Assembly: GCA_022414725.1 (NCBI GenBank)
Contig: CM039463.1
Coordinates: 40,069,884 to 40,133,883, forward strand
Length of the DNA: 64,000 nt
Origin: Microglena sp. YARC
Taxonomy: Eukaryota > Chlorophyta > Chlorophyceae > Chlamydomonadales > Chlamydomonadaceae
Direction: 5' to 3'
The stretch's first letter is position 1. Each line of letters begins with the position of its first letter. The position numbers and the translations under genes were made by a program. Shown in pieces: positions 27,101 through 40,582 of this stretch. Below the pieces are notes generated by a model. That model was not told where the DNA came from, made no database searches, and saw only the letters and a program-made list of their open reading frames with translations.

Positions 27101-30100
27101 CTCGCTTCATCGCTCTTCGTCTCTCATCTATCTCGTTCCTCTTTTTCTCTCTTCTCGCCTTTGCCCATCGTCCTGCTTCTGTCGCTCTCCTCGCTCTCCA
27201 TTCGGTTCCATCGTCTCTACGTCTCATCGCGTCCTTCTCTCTCTGCGACTCTCATCGTTCCTGAATATCGCTTCGATCCTCGCGTAGCTCTTCTCCTCTC
27301 TCTCTCTCTTACTGAACCAGTCTTCTCTCTCTTCTCTCTCCTGATCCGGACTCCGGCGCGACGTAGTGTGGTAACAAGTGCCAGATTCTAAGTTCCTCCT
27401 CGAACAGGTGAGTTCAGTACACAAAGGAAGTCCGTACTGATGGGGTTGCTCTCTCTCTCTTTATCGTCTCTCTCCCTCCTCCTCGCTTCTCCTGTCATCT
27501 CTTCATCTCTCTCTATCTCTTCTTCTCTTATCCTCAAACTCTCTCGTCTTCTCTCGTTGCTTTCTTCATCCTCTCTCTCTCTCTCTCTCTCTTCTTTTCG
27601 TCTCTCTCTCTTTCTCTATCGTCTATCGCTCTCACCCTCCCACTGTCCCGTTCGTCTCTCGAGCTCACCCTCAGATAATCGTGTCCCTCCCCCTCTCCTT
27701 CTCACGTCGTTTCTCTTCTCGTGCTCTCTCTCTCTCTCTTCTTCGTTCTCTTCTTCTCTTCTCTCTGCCTTCGCTTCTCTCGCTCTCTTCGCTCTCTCTC
27801 GCTCTATCTGTATATATGTCTGCTTCTTTGGTCTCTCCATCTTCGCTCTCTTCGGTAGTCTCTCTGTCTCGGNNNNNNNNNNNNNNNNNNNNNNNNNNNN
27901 NNNNNNNNNNNNNNNNNNNNNNNNNNNNNNNNNNNNNNNNNNNNNNNNNNNNNNNNNNNNNNNNNNNNNNNNNNNNNNNNNNNNNNNNNNNNNNNNNNNN
28001 NNNNNNNNNNNNNNNNNNNNNNNNNNNNNNNNNNNNNNNNNNNNNNNNNNNNNNNNNNNNNNNNNNNNNNNNNNNNNNNNNNNNNNNNNNNNNNNNNNNN
28101 NNNNNNNNNNNNNNNNNNNNNNNNNNNNNNNNNNNNNNNNNNNNNNNNNNNNNNNNNNNNNNNNNNNNNNNNNNNNNNNNNNNNNNNNNNNNNNNNNNNN
28201 NNNNNNNNNNNNNNNNNNNNNNNNNNNNNNNNNNNNNNNNNNNNNNNNNNNNNNNNNNNNNNNNNNNNNNNNNNNNNNNNNNNNNNNNNNNNNNNNNNNN
28301 NNNNNNNNNNNNNNNNNNNNNNNNNNNNNNNNNNNNNNNNNNNNNNNNNNNNNNNNNNNNNNNNNNNNNNNNNNNNNNNNNNNNNNNNNNNNNNNNNNNN
28401 NNNNNNNNNNNNNNNNNNNNNNNNNNNNNNNNNNNNNNNNNNNNNNNNNNNNNNNNNNNNNNNNNNNNNNNNNNNNNNNNNNNNNNNNNNNNNNNNNNNN
28501 NNNNNNNNNNNNNNNNNNNNNNNNNNNNNNNNNNNNNNNNNNNNNNNNNNNNNNNNNNNNNNNNNNNNNNNNNNNNNNNNNNNNNNNNNNNNNNNNNNNN
28601 NNNNNNNNNNNNNNNNNNNNNNNNNNNNNNNNNNNNNNNNNNNNNNNNNNNNNNNNNNNNNNNNNNNNNNNNNNNNNNNNNNNNNNNNNNNNNNNNNNNN
28701 NNNNNNNNNNNNNNNNNNNNNNNNNNNNNNNNNNNNNNNNNNNNNNNNNNNNNNNNNNNNNNNNNNNNNNNNNNNNNNNNNNNNNNNNNNNNNNNNNNNN
28801 NNNNNNNNNNNNNNNNNNNNNNNNNNNNNNNNNNNNNNNNNNNNNNNNNNNNNNNNNNNNNNNNNNNNNNNNCTTCTTGCTCTCACTCTCCACCTCTCGC
28901 TCTCGCACACACATCGTACACACTCCACACACACGCGCCACACACTCTCACACACACGCGCACTCGCACACAAACACTCTCTGCCACCACGCACCACACT
29001 CACACACACTCTGTCGCGCACACACCACACATTACCTCGCATGCCACATCACATACAACACACTCTCTCTAGCAACACCGCGCCACGCAACCAACTGTCA
29101 TAACCCACTCCCACACACTCACCTGGCCTCGCAATGCACACCACACAGTCTCGCACGCACACACATTACCACACACGCTCTCACACCTTCACACACTCTC
29201 TCTTCACACTCTCTCTCCACACACACTCGCTTAGCATACACTAACACCACTCTCTAGAATCACACGCACCCATTTGCTGCCATGCACAGGACAGAATCCA
29301 GACTACTCATGAAAACAGTTTGTCTTGTGCATTTGCGTCGCAAATCAAGCAACTCGGTGCGACCCCAGTGCAACGCGCTGCCCTCGAACCACCGCAGTGG
29401 CGAGAGCGCGGGGGGTCTGGGGGGCAGTTCTGACTAGCGTTAGCCAGACCCATGTGCCGGCCATGCCATGCAGTGACAAAATGGCAATGTGAGACAGAGG
29501 GATCGTTACATTGTTTCCTCTTTCTCACGTCGCCTTCCGTCCCTGCTACAACTTACGTAACCTCGTGAGAAGGAGTTCGAAAAACATAAACTCCAAGCAA
29601 AAACAATGCTGAGTCAGGGACCGCGGCAACTGACTGCCTACCCTGTCCTTGTATGTATGTATGTGTGTATGTATGTATGTATGTAATGTATGTATTATGT
29701 ATGTTTGTTTTATGTTTCCCAGTCAGGCGGCAGGCCAAATAGGCTAAAGACTTACCCAAACCCGTATAGGAAGGGCTTAAATGAAAAAGCACTTATTGAA
29801 CTAACCTCAAACAATCGGGGGCCACTGAGTTTAGCTGCTACAGTTGTATAACAGGAGGAGGGTTTTTTTATGCACTCCCACAATCCCTTGAAAACAAACA
29901 TGGAGCATCTTGACTTGGCCTTCCATCATTGTTTTTCCCCCAGACGTATTGAAATACGCACACTCCACCCAGGATTTGTATTTCCGACCTATATATAGCG
30001 ATTGCTAGTTTTGACCCCTTTTTCTGTGACCCCATAGCGAAATTATCGCCTATTAAAAAGTTTTAAAAAACAACTTTTTGTGTGCCCTAATGGCCCCAAA

Positions 30101-31509
30101 AAGCTTACAATAAAGCCTATATAACCGCTGTCCCTGGAGGAGGCCCAAAAACCATAAAGCTAGAAAAACTCACTTTTAGATTGAAAACATCACTGACTCC
30201 ACCCTGTGTATGTTGCAGCTTGGAGATCGGTGTCCATTGTTGCCAGGGAGTGGAACTGTCATCAACAGATCCCTTCCAACTGGACAACTTCACTCACACC
30301 CCACACACACCCTCCCACTCCTCACCCCCCCCCACTCCACACCCACTCCTCCCACTTCCCACCCTTCCCATCCCAACCCAAACCACAACCCCCACACTCC
30401 CCCCTCCCCCGCCCCCACACACTTCCAACCCTTTGTCTGGTTGCGCTTGGGAATCTGAGGCTTCCCCGCCCCCCAGAAGGAGGGCTTGCCAAAAAAACCC
30501 ATGTTACAATTCCAAATCCGTAGATCTAATCACCTGTTTGTCCAGAACCTCTGGCCCTAGGCTGGGCTGGAGGGTCCCAACTTAGGGTGGGTCATGTGTG
30601 TGTGTGTGTGTGTTGTAATGTGTGTGTGTGTGTGCTTGTGGGGGGATATAGATAGTGTCACAAGTAAACAAACTACGCACACTCCACCCTTTGTCTGTGC
30701 AGCTTTGGAGATATCGGGTGTTAATTGTTGCTGGAAGGGGCTTGTGGTTTTGCCGCTCTTATTTCTGCAGCTGTGATATCGGGGTGCCTTACTGTCAAGC
30801 GCGAAGACAGGAACGCGTCATAATTGAAAAAACAATGTGAGACACGACCGATCCACCACCAACACACTCCACCTTTGTCTAAGTATAGCAGGCTTGGGAG
30901 ATCGGTGTAATTGTTGCCGGCAGTTGGGTTTTGCCGCTCTATATAGGCAGCGGCTGTGATCTGTTGGAGTGACCATTACTTCAAGAGGCGAAGACATGAC
31001 GCGTATGAATTGAAAAAAAACAATGTGAGTCCAAGCTCAGGCGTCGCAGACGGGTCTGCGAAACCCCAATTAAACCCCGACATTGGTAGCTATTATCCAG
31101 GATGTACACATGCATGCAAACGGGAGGGTTCCCTCAACCTCACGCCTGTGGCATGGCGCACTAATTTTGAATTTTGAACAACATTGTGAGACCTGACCTT
31201 CAGCCTATCACTTTATCAATGCATCCATTCATCAATGCATCCATTTATCAGTTCACTGTAAGAGTTTATCAGTTCTTTAGTTCACAAATTAATCAGTTTA
31301 TCAATGCACCCATTAATCAGTTCATCAATACATCAATTGATCAGTCCATCACTGTACCAATGCATCCATTGATCAGTTCATGACTTTGAGAGTTCATCAC
31401 TTTATCAATGCATCCATGCATCAATTGATCAGACCAACAATGAACATGGTCATAACTTAATCAGTCCATGCCCCATCCTGTCGCGATATATATATATATA
31501 ATAAAATAT

Positions 31510-31547
<38 letters not shown>

Positions 31548-32438
31548 CCAACTACTTCTCTACCAAGCTGTTCTCCTATCCACTTCCCCATTTGTCCATC
31601 TGCTTTGCTCGTCTGTATATTATATCTAATTACCGGTACTTACCCCTCGTTTTTCTCGAGCAACCGTCTCGTTTTCCAATCCCTTTTTTCTACCCCCTTG
31701 TTGTCTTTCCAACCCCCTTGTTTTTATATCCCCTTGTTTTCCATCCCCCCCCTCTTGTTATCTGAAGTAAGCCCCCCTTGTTCTCCCTCCACTCCCTTGT
31801 TTTTAATCCCGGTTTTTTTCCATCCCCCCCCCCCGGAATCCCGTTTCTTTAGAAATCTCCTCTCTCCATCCAACCCCCTGTTTTCCATCCCTTGCTTTCC
31901 AATCCCTTTGTTTTCTTCAGTAACCCCTTTTCCCCCCCATCCCCTTGTTCTCCGTCCAACCCCTTGTTTCCCATCTACTCCCTTGTTTTTTCTATCCCTT
32001 GTTCTAAGACACCCACGCCCTTGGTTTATTTAGCAACCCCTTGTTTTATTTAGCAACCCCTTGTTTTCCCTCCATCCCCTTGTTCTCCATCGATCCCATT
32101 GATTGCTAATCAAACCCCCTTGTTTTCCAGCCACCCCTTGTATCTGAAACAATTCTCTTGCTCTTCATCCACCTCCTCGTTTTCCGATCTCCTTTTTTCC
32201 ATCCTCCCCCCTTGTCTTAAGCAACCCCTTGTTTTTTAATCCCCTTCCCCACCCCCACCCCTGTTCCTTAAGAAAACCCGTGCTCACTCCATCCACCCCA
32301 TGTTTTCCGATCTCCTTTTATTCCATCCACCCTTTGTTATCTGAAGGAATCCCCTTGCTCTCCATCCACCTCCTTGTTTTCCAATCTCCTTTTTTCCAAT
32401 CCTCCCCCCCTTGTCTTAAGCAACCCCTTGTTTTTTAA

Positions 32439-32480
<42 letters not shown>

Positions 32481-35400
32481 CCCCCCCCCCCCCCCTCCCC
32501 CCTGTTTTCTTAAGAAACCCCCTTGTTCCCCCTCCATCCCCTTGTTTTCCAATCTCCTTCTTTTCCACCACCCCTTGTTATCTGAAGCACCCCCCCTTGT
32601 TCCCCCTCCATCACCTTGTTTTTTTAGTCCCCTAGTTTCCCATCCACTCCCTTCTTTTACACCCCCTTGTTATTTGAAACCCCCACCTAACCCCTTGCAG
32701 AAACAGACAGATTCCTGGATGAGCAGCACAGACTTTGGGCTTTCACCCAACAGCGGAGAAGGAAAGTGTGCTGCCACCCCGGTCGCTCCCACCACAGTAG
32801 ATAGCAGCCAGATGACAGGCACTACACACATGGGCACTACAATCATCCCGGCCTCCAGCGCCCGCATCCCCGAAACGAGAGCTCATGTCTCAACTGTTCA
32901 GGTTTCAGTATGGGGAAGTTTGCCTACACTGAAGTAAACCCTAAACCCGGCTAGACCCTAAACCCTAAACCCTAAATGGGAGAGCTCATGTGTCAACTGT
33001 TCAGGTTAGTATTGGGAGGTTTGCCTCCACTTAAGTAAACCATTAACCCACCTCGACCCTAAACCCCCCACCTAGAACCTAAACCCCATAATCCCTAAAC
33101 CTGTGAATCAAAACCCTAACCATTAAACTCTGAACCCTACACCCCCTAAACTTAAGTGGAGGCTATAGAAGTGGAGGCTAACTTCCCCCCACCTACACCA
33201 TCGGTAACCAGAGAGTAAAGAGAGAGTCCACAATAAACAAAGAGTGGCCAAACCCCCACCGTTCCCTCAAACATTATAACGAGCCCCAGGGCCGACGTCC
33301 AGGGGACCCACAAGGGCACCCTACTATTTCCACTCCCCTTGTTCTCCATCCAGCCCCTTCTTTCCCATCCACTCCCTTGTTTTCTATCCACTTGTTATCT
33401 GAAGGACCCCCTCCTGACCACTTCAGGTCAGACGACCTGGGCAAGGACACCAACGCTAACAGGCAAGCACTGGCCCTTGTCATCTCAAGCAAACCCCTTG
33501 TTTCCCAATCCCCGTGTTCTCCAACCAGCCCCTTCTTTCCCATCCACTCCCTTGTTTTTCTTTCCAGGTTTTATCTGAAAGACCCCCACCGTTCCTCCCA
33601 CCGTTCAGGTCAGACGACCTGGGCGAAGAGCCCAACGCGAACAGGCAAGCACTTGCCCTTGTTATCCCAGGCTCCCTTGTTTCCCACTCCCCTTGATCTC
33701 CATCCAACCCCTTCTTTCCCATCCATTCCCTTGTTTTTTCAATCCACTTGTTATCTGAAGCGCCCTCTCCTGACCACTTCAGGGAAGACGACCTGGGCGA
33801 AGAGCCCAACACTAATAGGCAAGCACATCCCAACGAGGCCCAACCCACTAGCGGCAGCAGCAGCGTTGATAGTGTCGCGATTCAGGGAGTGGTTGCGGCT
33901 AGCCGGGCGGGAGGGGGCGCAGCCCCCTTCCCCATGCATGCGGCAGCTGGTGGTGTGTCCGGCGCACAAGCCAATCTGCGCTTGGCCATGCAACGGCAGC
34001 TAGACGCGTTGGCGGATCATGGAGGAGAAGAGGAACTGCAGTGGGAGGTGCACTCCCAACTAGGCAAGGGTGCCTACGGCGTGGTGTACAAAGGCACATG
34101 GAGAGGTCTAGAAGTGGCGGTGAAGCGGGTCATCTTCCAGCTCCTGCGGGGGGCTGAGGGCGACTCAAGCAGACAGGTGGACACAAATAAATACATAAAT
34201 AGTATAAAATATAAAATAGAGTGTATAAATAATTATTGTACGCGTATTATAATTATTGTATATAATTAATTCTTGTATTACTAGGCGTGATGTTGGGGGA
34301 ATCCGCCCCCTCTCCCCTCAAACCCCCAACCCCCAACCCTTGTCCCCTCTTTCCACCCTAGACTGATGTCCAAGAGGCAGCTATCATTGCAACGTTGAAC
34401 CACCCCGGCACCCACCCTATCCCAAACCAAACCCCTCAACCCCTCATCCCTCACCCCTCTTCCGCCCCTAACCTGCTCTCGAAGAGGCAGCTATCCGTAC
34501 CATGTTGAACCACCACCCCTATCACCACCCCCCAACCTAAACTAACCCAACCCAGATCCACTCAACCCGCCCCTCTCCCCTCAACCCCCCTCCCCTCAAC
34601 CCCTGTCCCCTCTTTCGATCCCAGACTGCTCTCCAGGAGGCAGCTACCAATGCAATGTTGAACCACCACAACCCCTACCCCAACCCACCCTACCTCAGCC
34701 CAACCCAGCTCCACTCAACCCGCCCCCTCTCCCCTCAACCCCCTCAACCCTCAACCCCTGTCCCCTCTTTCGATCTCAGACAGCTCTCCAGGAGGCAGCT
34801 ACCAATGCAACGTTGAACCACCACAACCCCTACCACAACCCCACCCTACCTCAGCCCAACCCAACTCAACCCACCCCCTCTCCCCTCACCCACCAACCCC
34901 TCTACCCCTCAACCCTTGTTCCCTCTTTTGATCTCAGACTGCTCTCCAAGAGGCAGCTATCAGTGCCACATTGAACCACCCCAACACCCACCCTACCCCC
35001 ACCCTACCCTACCCAGCTCAGCCCAGCCTAACCCAAACCGCCCCCTCAATCCCCTGTTCTCTTTTTTTTATCTCAGACTGCTCTCCAAGAGGCAGCTATC
35101 AATGCAAGGTTGAACCACTCCAACACCCACCCTACCCCCACCCTACCCTACCCAGCCCAGCCCAGCCCAACCCAAATCCAATCCCCTGTTCCCCTCTTTG
35201 ATCTCAGACTGCTCTCCAAGAGGCAGCTATCAATGCCACATTGAACCACCCCAACACTCACCCTACCCCCACCCCACCCCAACTCAGCCAAACCCAGCCC
35301 CTCTACCCCTCAATCCCATGTTCCCTCTTTCGATCTCAGACTGCTCTCCAAGAGGCAGCTATCAATGCAACGTTGAACCACCCCAACATCGTGACGACAT

Positions 35401-36461
35401 ACTCGTATGACATGAAGCCGCTGGATCAAAGTGAAGAGACAATCTCTGCAAAGACAGGCCGACTCAAGGGTGGAGGGCTCAGGGACTGGCAGCTGTACAT
35501 CATTCAGGTTGGCACCAGTCAAGTCTTTTTTATTATTATTATTATTATTATTATTCATTTATGATGATTATTATTATATATATTATTATCATGAATACAA
35601 AAGATTAAATGCAGCAAAAAAGCAATAATGGTGGTCTTACTGAGTCTATGTTTACTGCGATGCTGATAGTCAAAGGGTATATACACACGTTACACTTGGG
35701 TGGTGGCTCAAGGATGGAGGGCTCAGGAGCTGACAGCTGTACATCATTGGGGTGAAAAGAAAAATGAAAAAGAAAGAAAAAAGTGATTTGTTCGTGTTTA
35801 CATTTTCCTGGTAATAATTGTTTCACTGCCGAAGACGGCGAGCAGCCAAATTGCTGGCTGAAGCTATGTAACCAAGTTCAAGTTCATCATTGGGGTACAA
35901 TTGAATTATCAATGTAGCACGAACTCAAGGCCCCCGTCGGTAAAACACCAGCATCTCCACCATCATAACCGACATCACCACCATCATCACCACCACCATC
36001 ACCAAAACCATCATCACCACCATCATCATCACCACCATCATCACCACCACCATCATCACCACCATCATCACCACCATCATCACCACCATCATCACCGCCA
36101 CCACCAACACCATAACCACCATCATCACCACCAACAACACTACTACCATCATCACCACCACCATCATCACCATCGCCATCTTCATCGTCTCCATCATAAC
36201 CACCACCATCATAACCACCATCATCACCATCAACACCATTATCACCATCAACACCATCATCACCATCATCACCACCACCACGGTCATCATCACCATCACC
36301 ATCATCACCACCACCACCATCATCATCACCACTTTCATCACCACCACCATAATCACCATCAACACCATCACCATCATCACCACCACCACCATCATTATCA
36401 TCATCATCATCACCATCATCACTATCAATACCATCACTATCATCACCACCACCATCACCAC

Positions 36462-36507
<46 letters not shown>

Positions 36508-36548
36508 GTCATCATCATCATCACCATCACCACCACCATCACCATCAC

Positions 36549-36587
<39 letters not shown>

Positions 36588-38608
36588 CTTGTGTCACAGG
36601 AGTACTGCGATGCCGGAAGCATGTTCGACGCAATCGACCAAAAGCGTTACTGGGATGCTGAAAATGAGCGTTGCAAGCTAGATGAGGTGTTGAGAATAGC
36701 TGGCCATGTTGCCTCTGGAATGGTAGGTGCTGTACGTGCTGTGGGTGGGGGGGCGTGCATGCTAGATGAGGTGTTGAGAATAGCTGGCCATGTTGCCTCT
36801 GGAATGGTAGGTGCTGTACGTGCTGTGGGTGGGGGGGCGTGCAAGCTAGATGAGGTGTTGATAATAGCTGGAAATGTCGCTTCTGGATTGGTAGGTGGTG
36901 CAAAGCTTTAATTTTCAGCTACAAGCAGAAGCTTCTAGGCAGCTCCCGGGGCTCTCTCTTCATCCAAATCTTAAGCCACGTAGTTCACCCGCAAGCTGAT
37001 GCCGTAAGCTTTCAAGTGCTCTTGAAATCTTTGGGTTGGGCCCAGTGTCGGTCTTAGAGAGCTGCTTAGAGGCTGCTGCTGGCCGTTAAGAAAACCCCTT
37101 GAAGTGCTAACAGAACAGGATGTGAGCGGATGTTGGAGGGCGGGCTACCTGCCCACTAAAGACATATGGAAAATGCACAAACAAATGTACAACAACAACA
37201 AAACAGGCTGAAAGACAGACAAAAAAAATAAAAAATAAAAAATGGCTTGAAACGTCTGGAAATGAAAGTAGCAGGCAGACAAAGAAGCCATATTAGTTTT
37301 CAAACAAAGCCCTCACCTCAATCTCTCTCCCTCTCTTATTGTAGTCCTACATTCACTTGCGCAACATCATACACGATGGCCTGAAGCCTGACAATGTCCA
37401 GCTATTCTCGACACCTCATTTAGCTTGCAACCACACATCCCAACCCCAACCCCCAACCTCTCTTCTTGTAGTCCTATATTCACTCCCGCAACATCATCCA
37501 TGGAGACCTGAAGCCTGACAACGTTCTGCTCAAGTACCAGACTAAGGTTTATGAGGGCAATGCCGTTGTGGAATGTGCGGCCAAGGTGGCGGACTTTGGC
37601 ATGAGCGCAAAAATGCAAGGCAACCAAACACACATCTCTGGGGTGCATCACGGCACCCCCCTGTACATAGCCCCGGAGATTCTGCAGAGTGGGAAGGCAT
37701 CAAAATCGGCAGATGTCTACTCATTTGGGGTGAGTAGGCATGTGTATGTCATTAAAAGGGTAATGATAACGCCTAGTGGGGCGTGGTATTAAGGGAGCCC
37801 CGTCTTTCGGCGGTAGGGGACGGGCTGCTACTTTACCTGGATATGGCTATCATGACGGTTGACAGCGACTGCTAACACTAAATCGCACCCGTGGGGGGTC
37901 GAACCCGGCAACTTCTTCATTCTTTCTAGGAGCTCAACCATTGAGCCCTTTGTCGGAACGGGGATGTATGTCATTACATTACGTCCATCGCATACTTACG
38001 AGGCAGTTCCCTTAATACCCACTGGGCACGTCTTTAGATGTCATTCTGTGACAATTCTTGGATGTTCAAATTTTCATTTTCATTTTTTCATTACATTACT
38101 TGTAAAAAGTCATAATTGGAACCCATCACCAAGCCTTGGTATGGCATTTGATTGCATTGGCAATTTGGCATGGCATGTAATGGCATTCTGTGACCGGGAG
38201 TGTGGTGTAGTTGTAGGCATGTGTAAGTTGTGGTTACTTATTACGTTAAGCAGTTGGGCGGGTGTAGTGGTTGGGCAAGCTGTTGGGCGGGTGTAGTGGT
38301 TGGGCGGGTGTATTGGAAGAGCAAGCAGTTGGGCGGGTGTAGTGGTTGGGCAAGCAGCTCTACTTATTACGTTAACTTAATGGTTAGTCAAAGCTCTGAA
38401 GAGCAACAATAGTCAGCAATGCACAAAAACGCTTGCAAGACAATAATAGGGACCCTTGTTGTTGTTACAGTCCAGGGGTAGCCAACTCGGCCAACGTCTA
38501 TTCACTTGGAGTGAGTAGGTGTACTTGATATTCAGGGTTGACTGGTACAGTCTTGTGGATATTTTATATTTATATATATATTCAGGGTTGACTGGTACAG
38601 TCTCGTGG

Positions 38609-38648
<40 letters not shown>

Positions 38649-40530
38649 TATATATTATATATAATATACTAGTACGGTAGCTCGTGTGGCCGGTGGCCAC
38701 ACAGACACACATCACCCCTACCCCAATCATAATAGGGTGCCCGTGGGGCTGGGTTACAGAATGGGCTACACATATGTCCTCACCTCCACCCCTGTCATAA
38801 ACACAGTCATCATGTTTCCCCCACTTCAAATCCTGACGCATCTGCCCCCCCCCCCCCCCTCCCCAGCACTAACAACTACCCACACACTAATCCCTCCCCA
38901 TGCCCCCCCCCACACCCACACCCACACACACACCCACACACACAGTCCCCACTCTGCCCAAACCTCGACCCAGGCCCAATCTCAAATTTGCCTCACCCCT
39001 TTACCCGCCAACACACACGCACTTCCCTGCTTCTCCGTTCCCATTAATCTGATCTTCTCTCGGCCACTTTAGCAGATGGGTTTGACAGAAGCGATTATGA
39101 TGTTTCCAGCTGAGTTCGAAATCGCGCAGACTTTTGGACGTTTCGTCAGACGACGCGGAAATGCGAAGACTTTTGGAAATTGCAAACGTCTGCGCAGTTT
39201 CAGACTCAGCTTGAAAGATCGGAATTGCGCGAGAGCAAAGGTGCTTACCTGTAGCTTCCTCTTCGCGCATAGATACCTGGTTGGGCGTGCAAGCTGTTTC
39301 CCGAAAGGGCCTTAGCTCGGTCAACTCTGTCACGCACTCGCTACAGCTCAGCGCGAAAATAACCTGATCGTTGCAGGGTGTGAGTCGTGTGGGGTGGGGG
39401 GGAAGATCTTGAAGAGGTACTGCACGCGGTGCAAGGAGCACGCAGCAAGAAGGAAGTCGGACGTCGGAAGAACGTCACAGGGTTGCAGGGACTTAGATCG
39501 TGCAGAGATACCATGAGCCGTGCCAGTGTCTTAGCTCGCAGCAAGATGAATGTATCGATAGAGCCTGCAGAAAGGCTGGAGAATGGAAGTGAACTACCTC
39601 CAATCACGAATCAGGCGATGTGATAGCGAATCAGGCGATGTGATAGCATAATGCGACGACGAATGTAATGCTGAGATGAAGAAAGAAGTGCGCATGCGTG
39701 AGCCAAGTGAAAGTCAAGGGCCAGCCGAATCATGAGCCGAAGTGAAAGTTCTGGAGCATGAGCCGCAGCCCGCAGGTCGCTCCGTGAAGCAATACACTGA
39801 AAACTATTATTCCGAGCGCCATGCAAAGCGATCTGAGGGTCAGCAAATGACCTCCGAGGAGAGGATCTCCTCACTCATTTCATTGCAATTCATTGCAGTC
39901 ACAGTATGGGAGGCAGTTGTGGACATGAAATGAGCGCGCGCGCATAGCTTAGCGCATCTGCTGTTTCGGCAATTGAAATCGCTGGGCGAAGACTTGGGTG
40001 TACGGAAAGTCGGTTGCAAGTCGGTTACACTTCGCACGCCCATGGCACGTGGGTACGCGATGATGACACCACCACGACCACGACCACGACCATGATTTCT
40101 TTACATATATAGGGGGGGGGGCAAGAAAAAAGCTGCTGTACGGCATCTTCGCTTTGGATAGAGCTTATCCTCAGACTAAAAAAATAAAAAAAGGCAAAAA
40201 TAAAGTTGTACAAAAGTTAGATGGGCCCTAAGTTTTTTTCACCCAAAGCGGCCCAAATCTTAACTATGCGATAAATCACGTTTGAGCAACCTTACAAAAG
40301 ATGTAAGAGCATAACTGGAATGGGCACGAAAAGATCTTTTGAATGACCCCCATTGTAGGGGGGTAGGGTAAGGTACTCGGGTTTTCGGAGGGGGGGGGGG
40401 GTAAAAAACTTGTTTTCAACTTTATTTCCCCCCTCGTTTTATATGAAACATCTACAATTCCAACTCCCATCTGCATTGGACACCATATTGAACATGCGGT
40501 CCAAAATCTGTCTCTCTGCCCCCCCCCCCC

Positions 40531-40582
<52 letters not shown>

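Noticed and set aside
26834..27391. Ser/Leu-rich ORFs as membrane proteins
   Set aside because: They are translations of the CT array and appear in several frames at once.
27440..29257. Long ORFs across the N block
   Set aside because: They consist of CT/CA repeat translation and unknown bases.
35887..36911. Poly-Asp (minus) and poly-His (plus) ORFs
   Set aside because: Translation of the CATCAC array; only the last 41 codons on plus belong to kinase exon 18.
39076..39441. Overlapping ORFs on both strands as genes
   Set aside because: They coincide with an inverted repeat and lack splice-phase agreement or recognisable domains.
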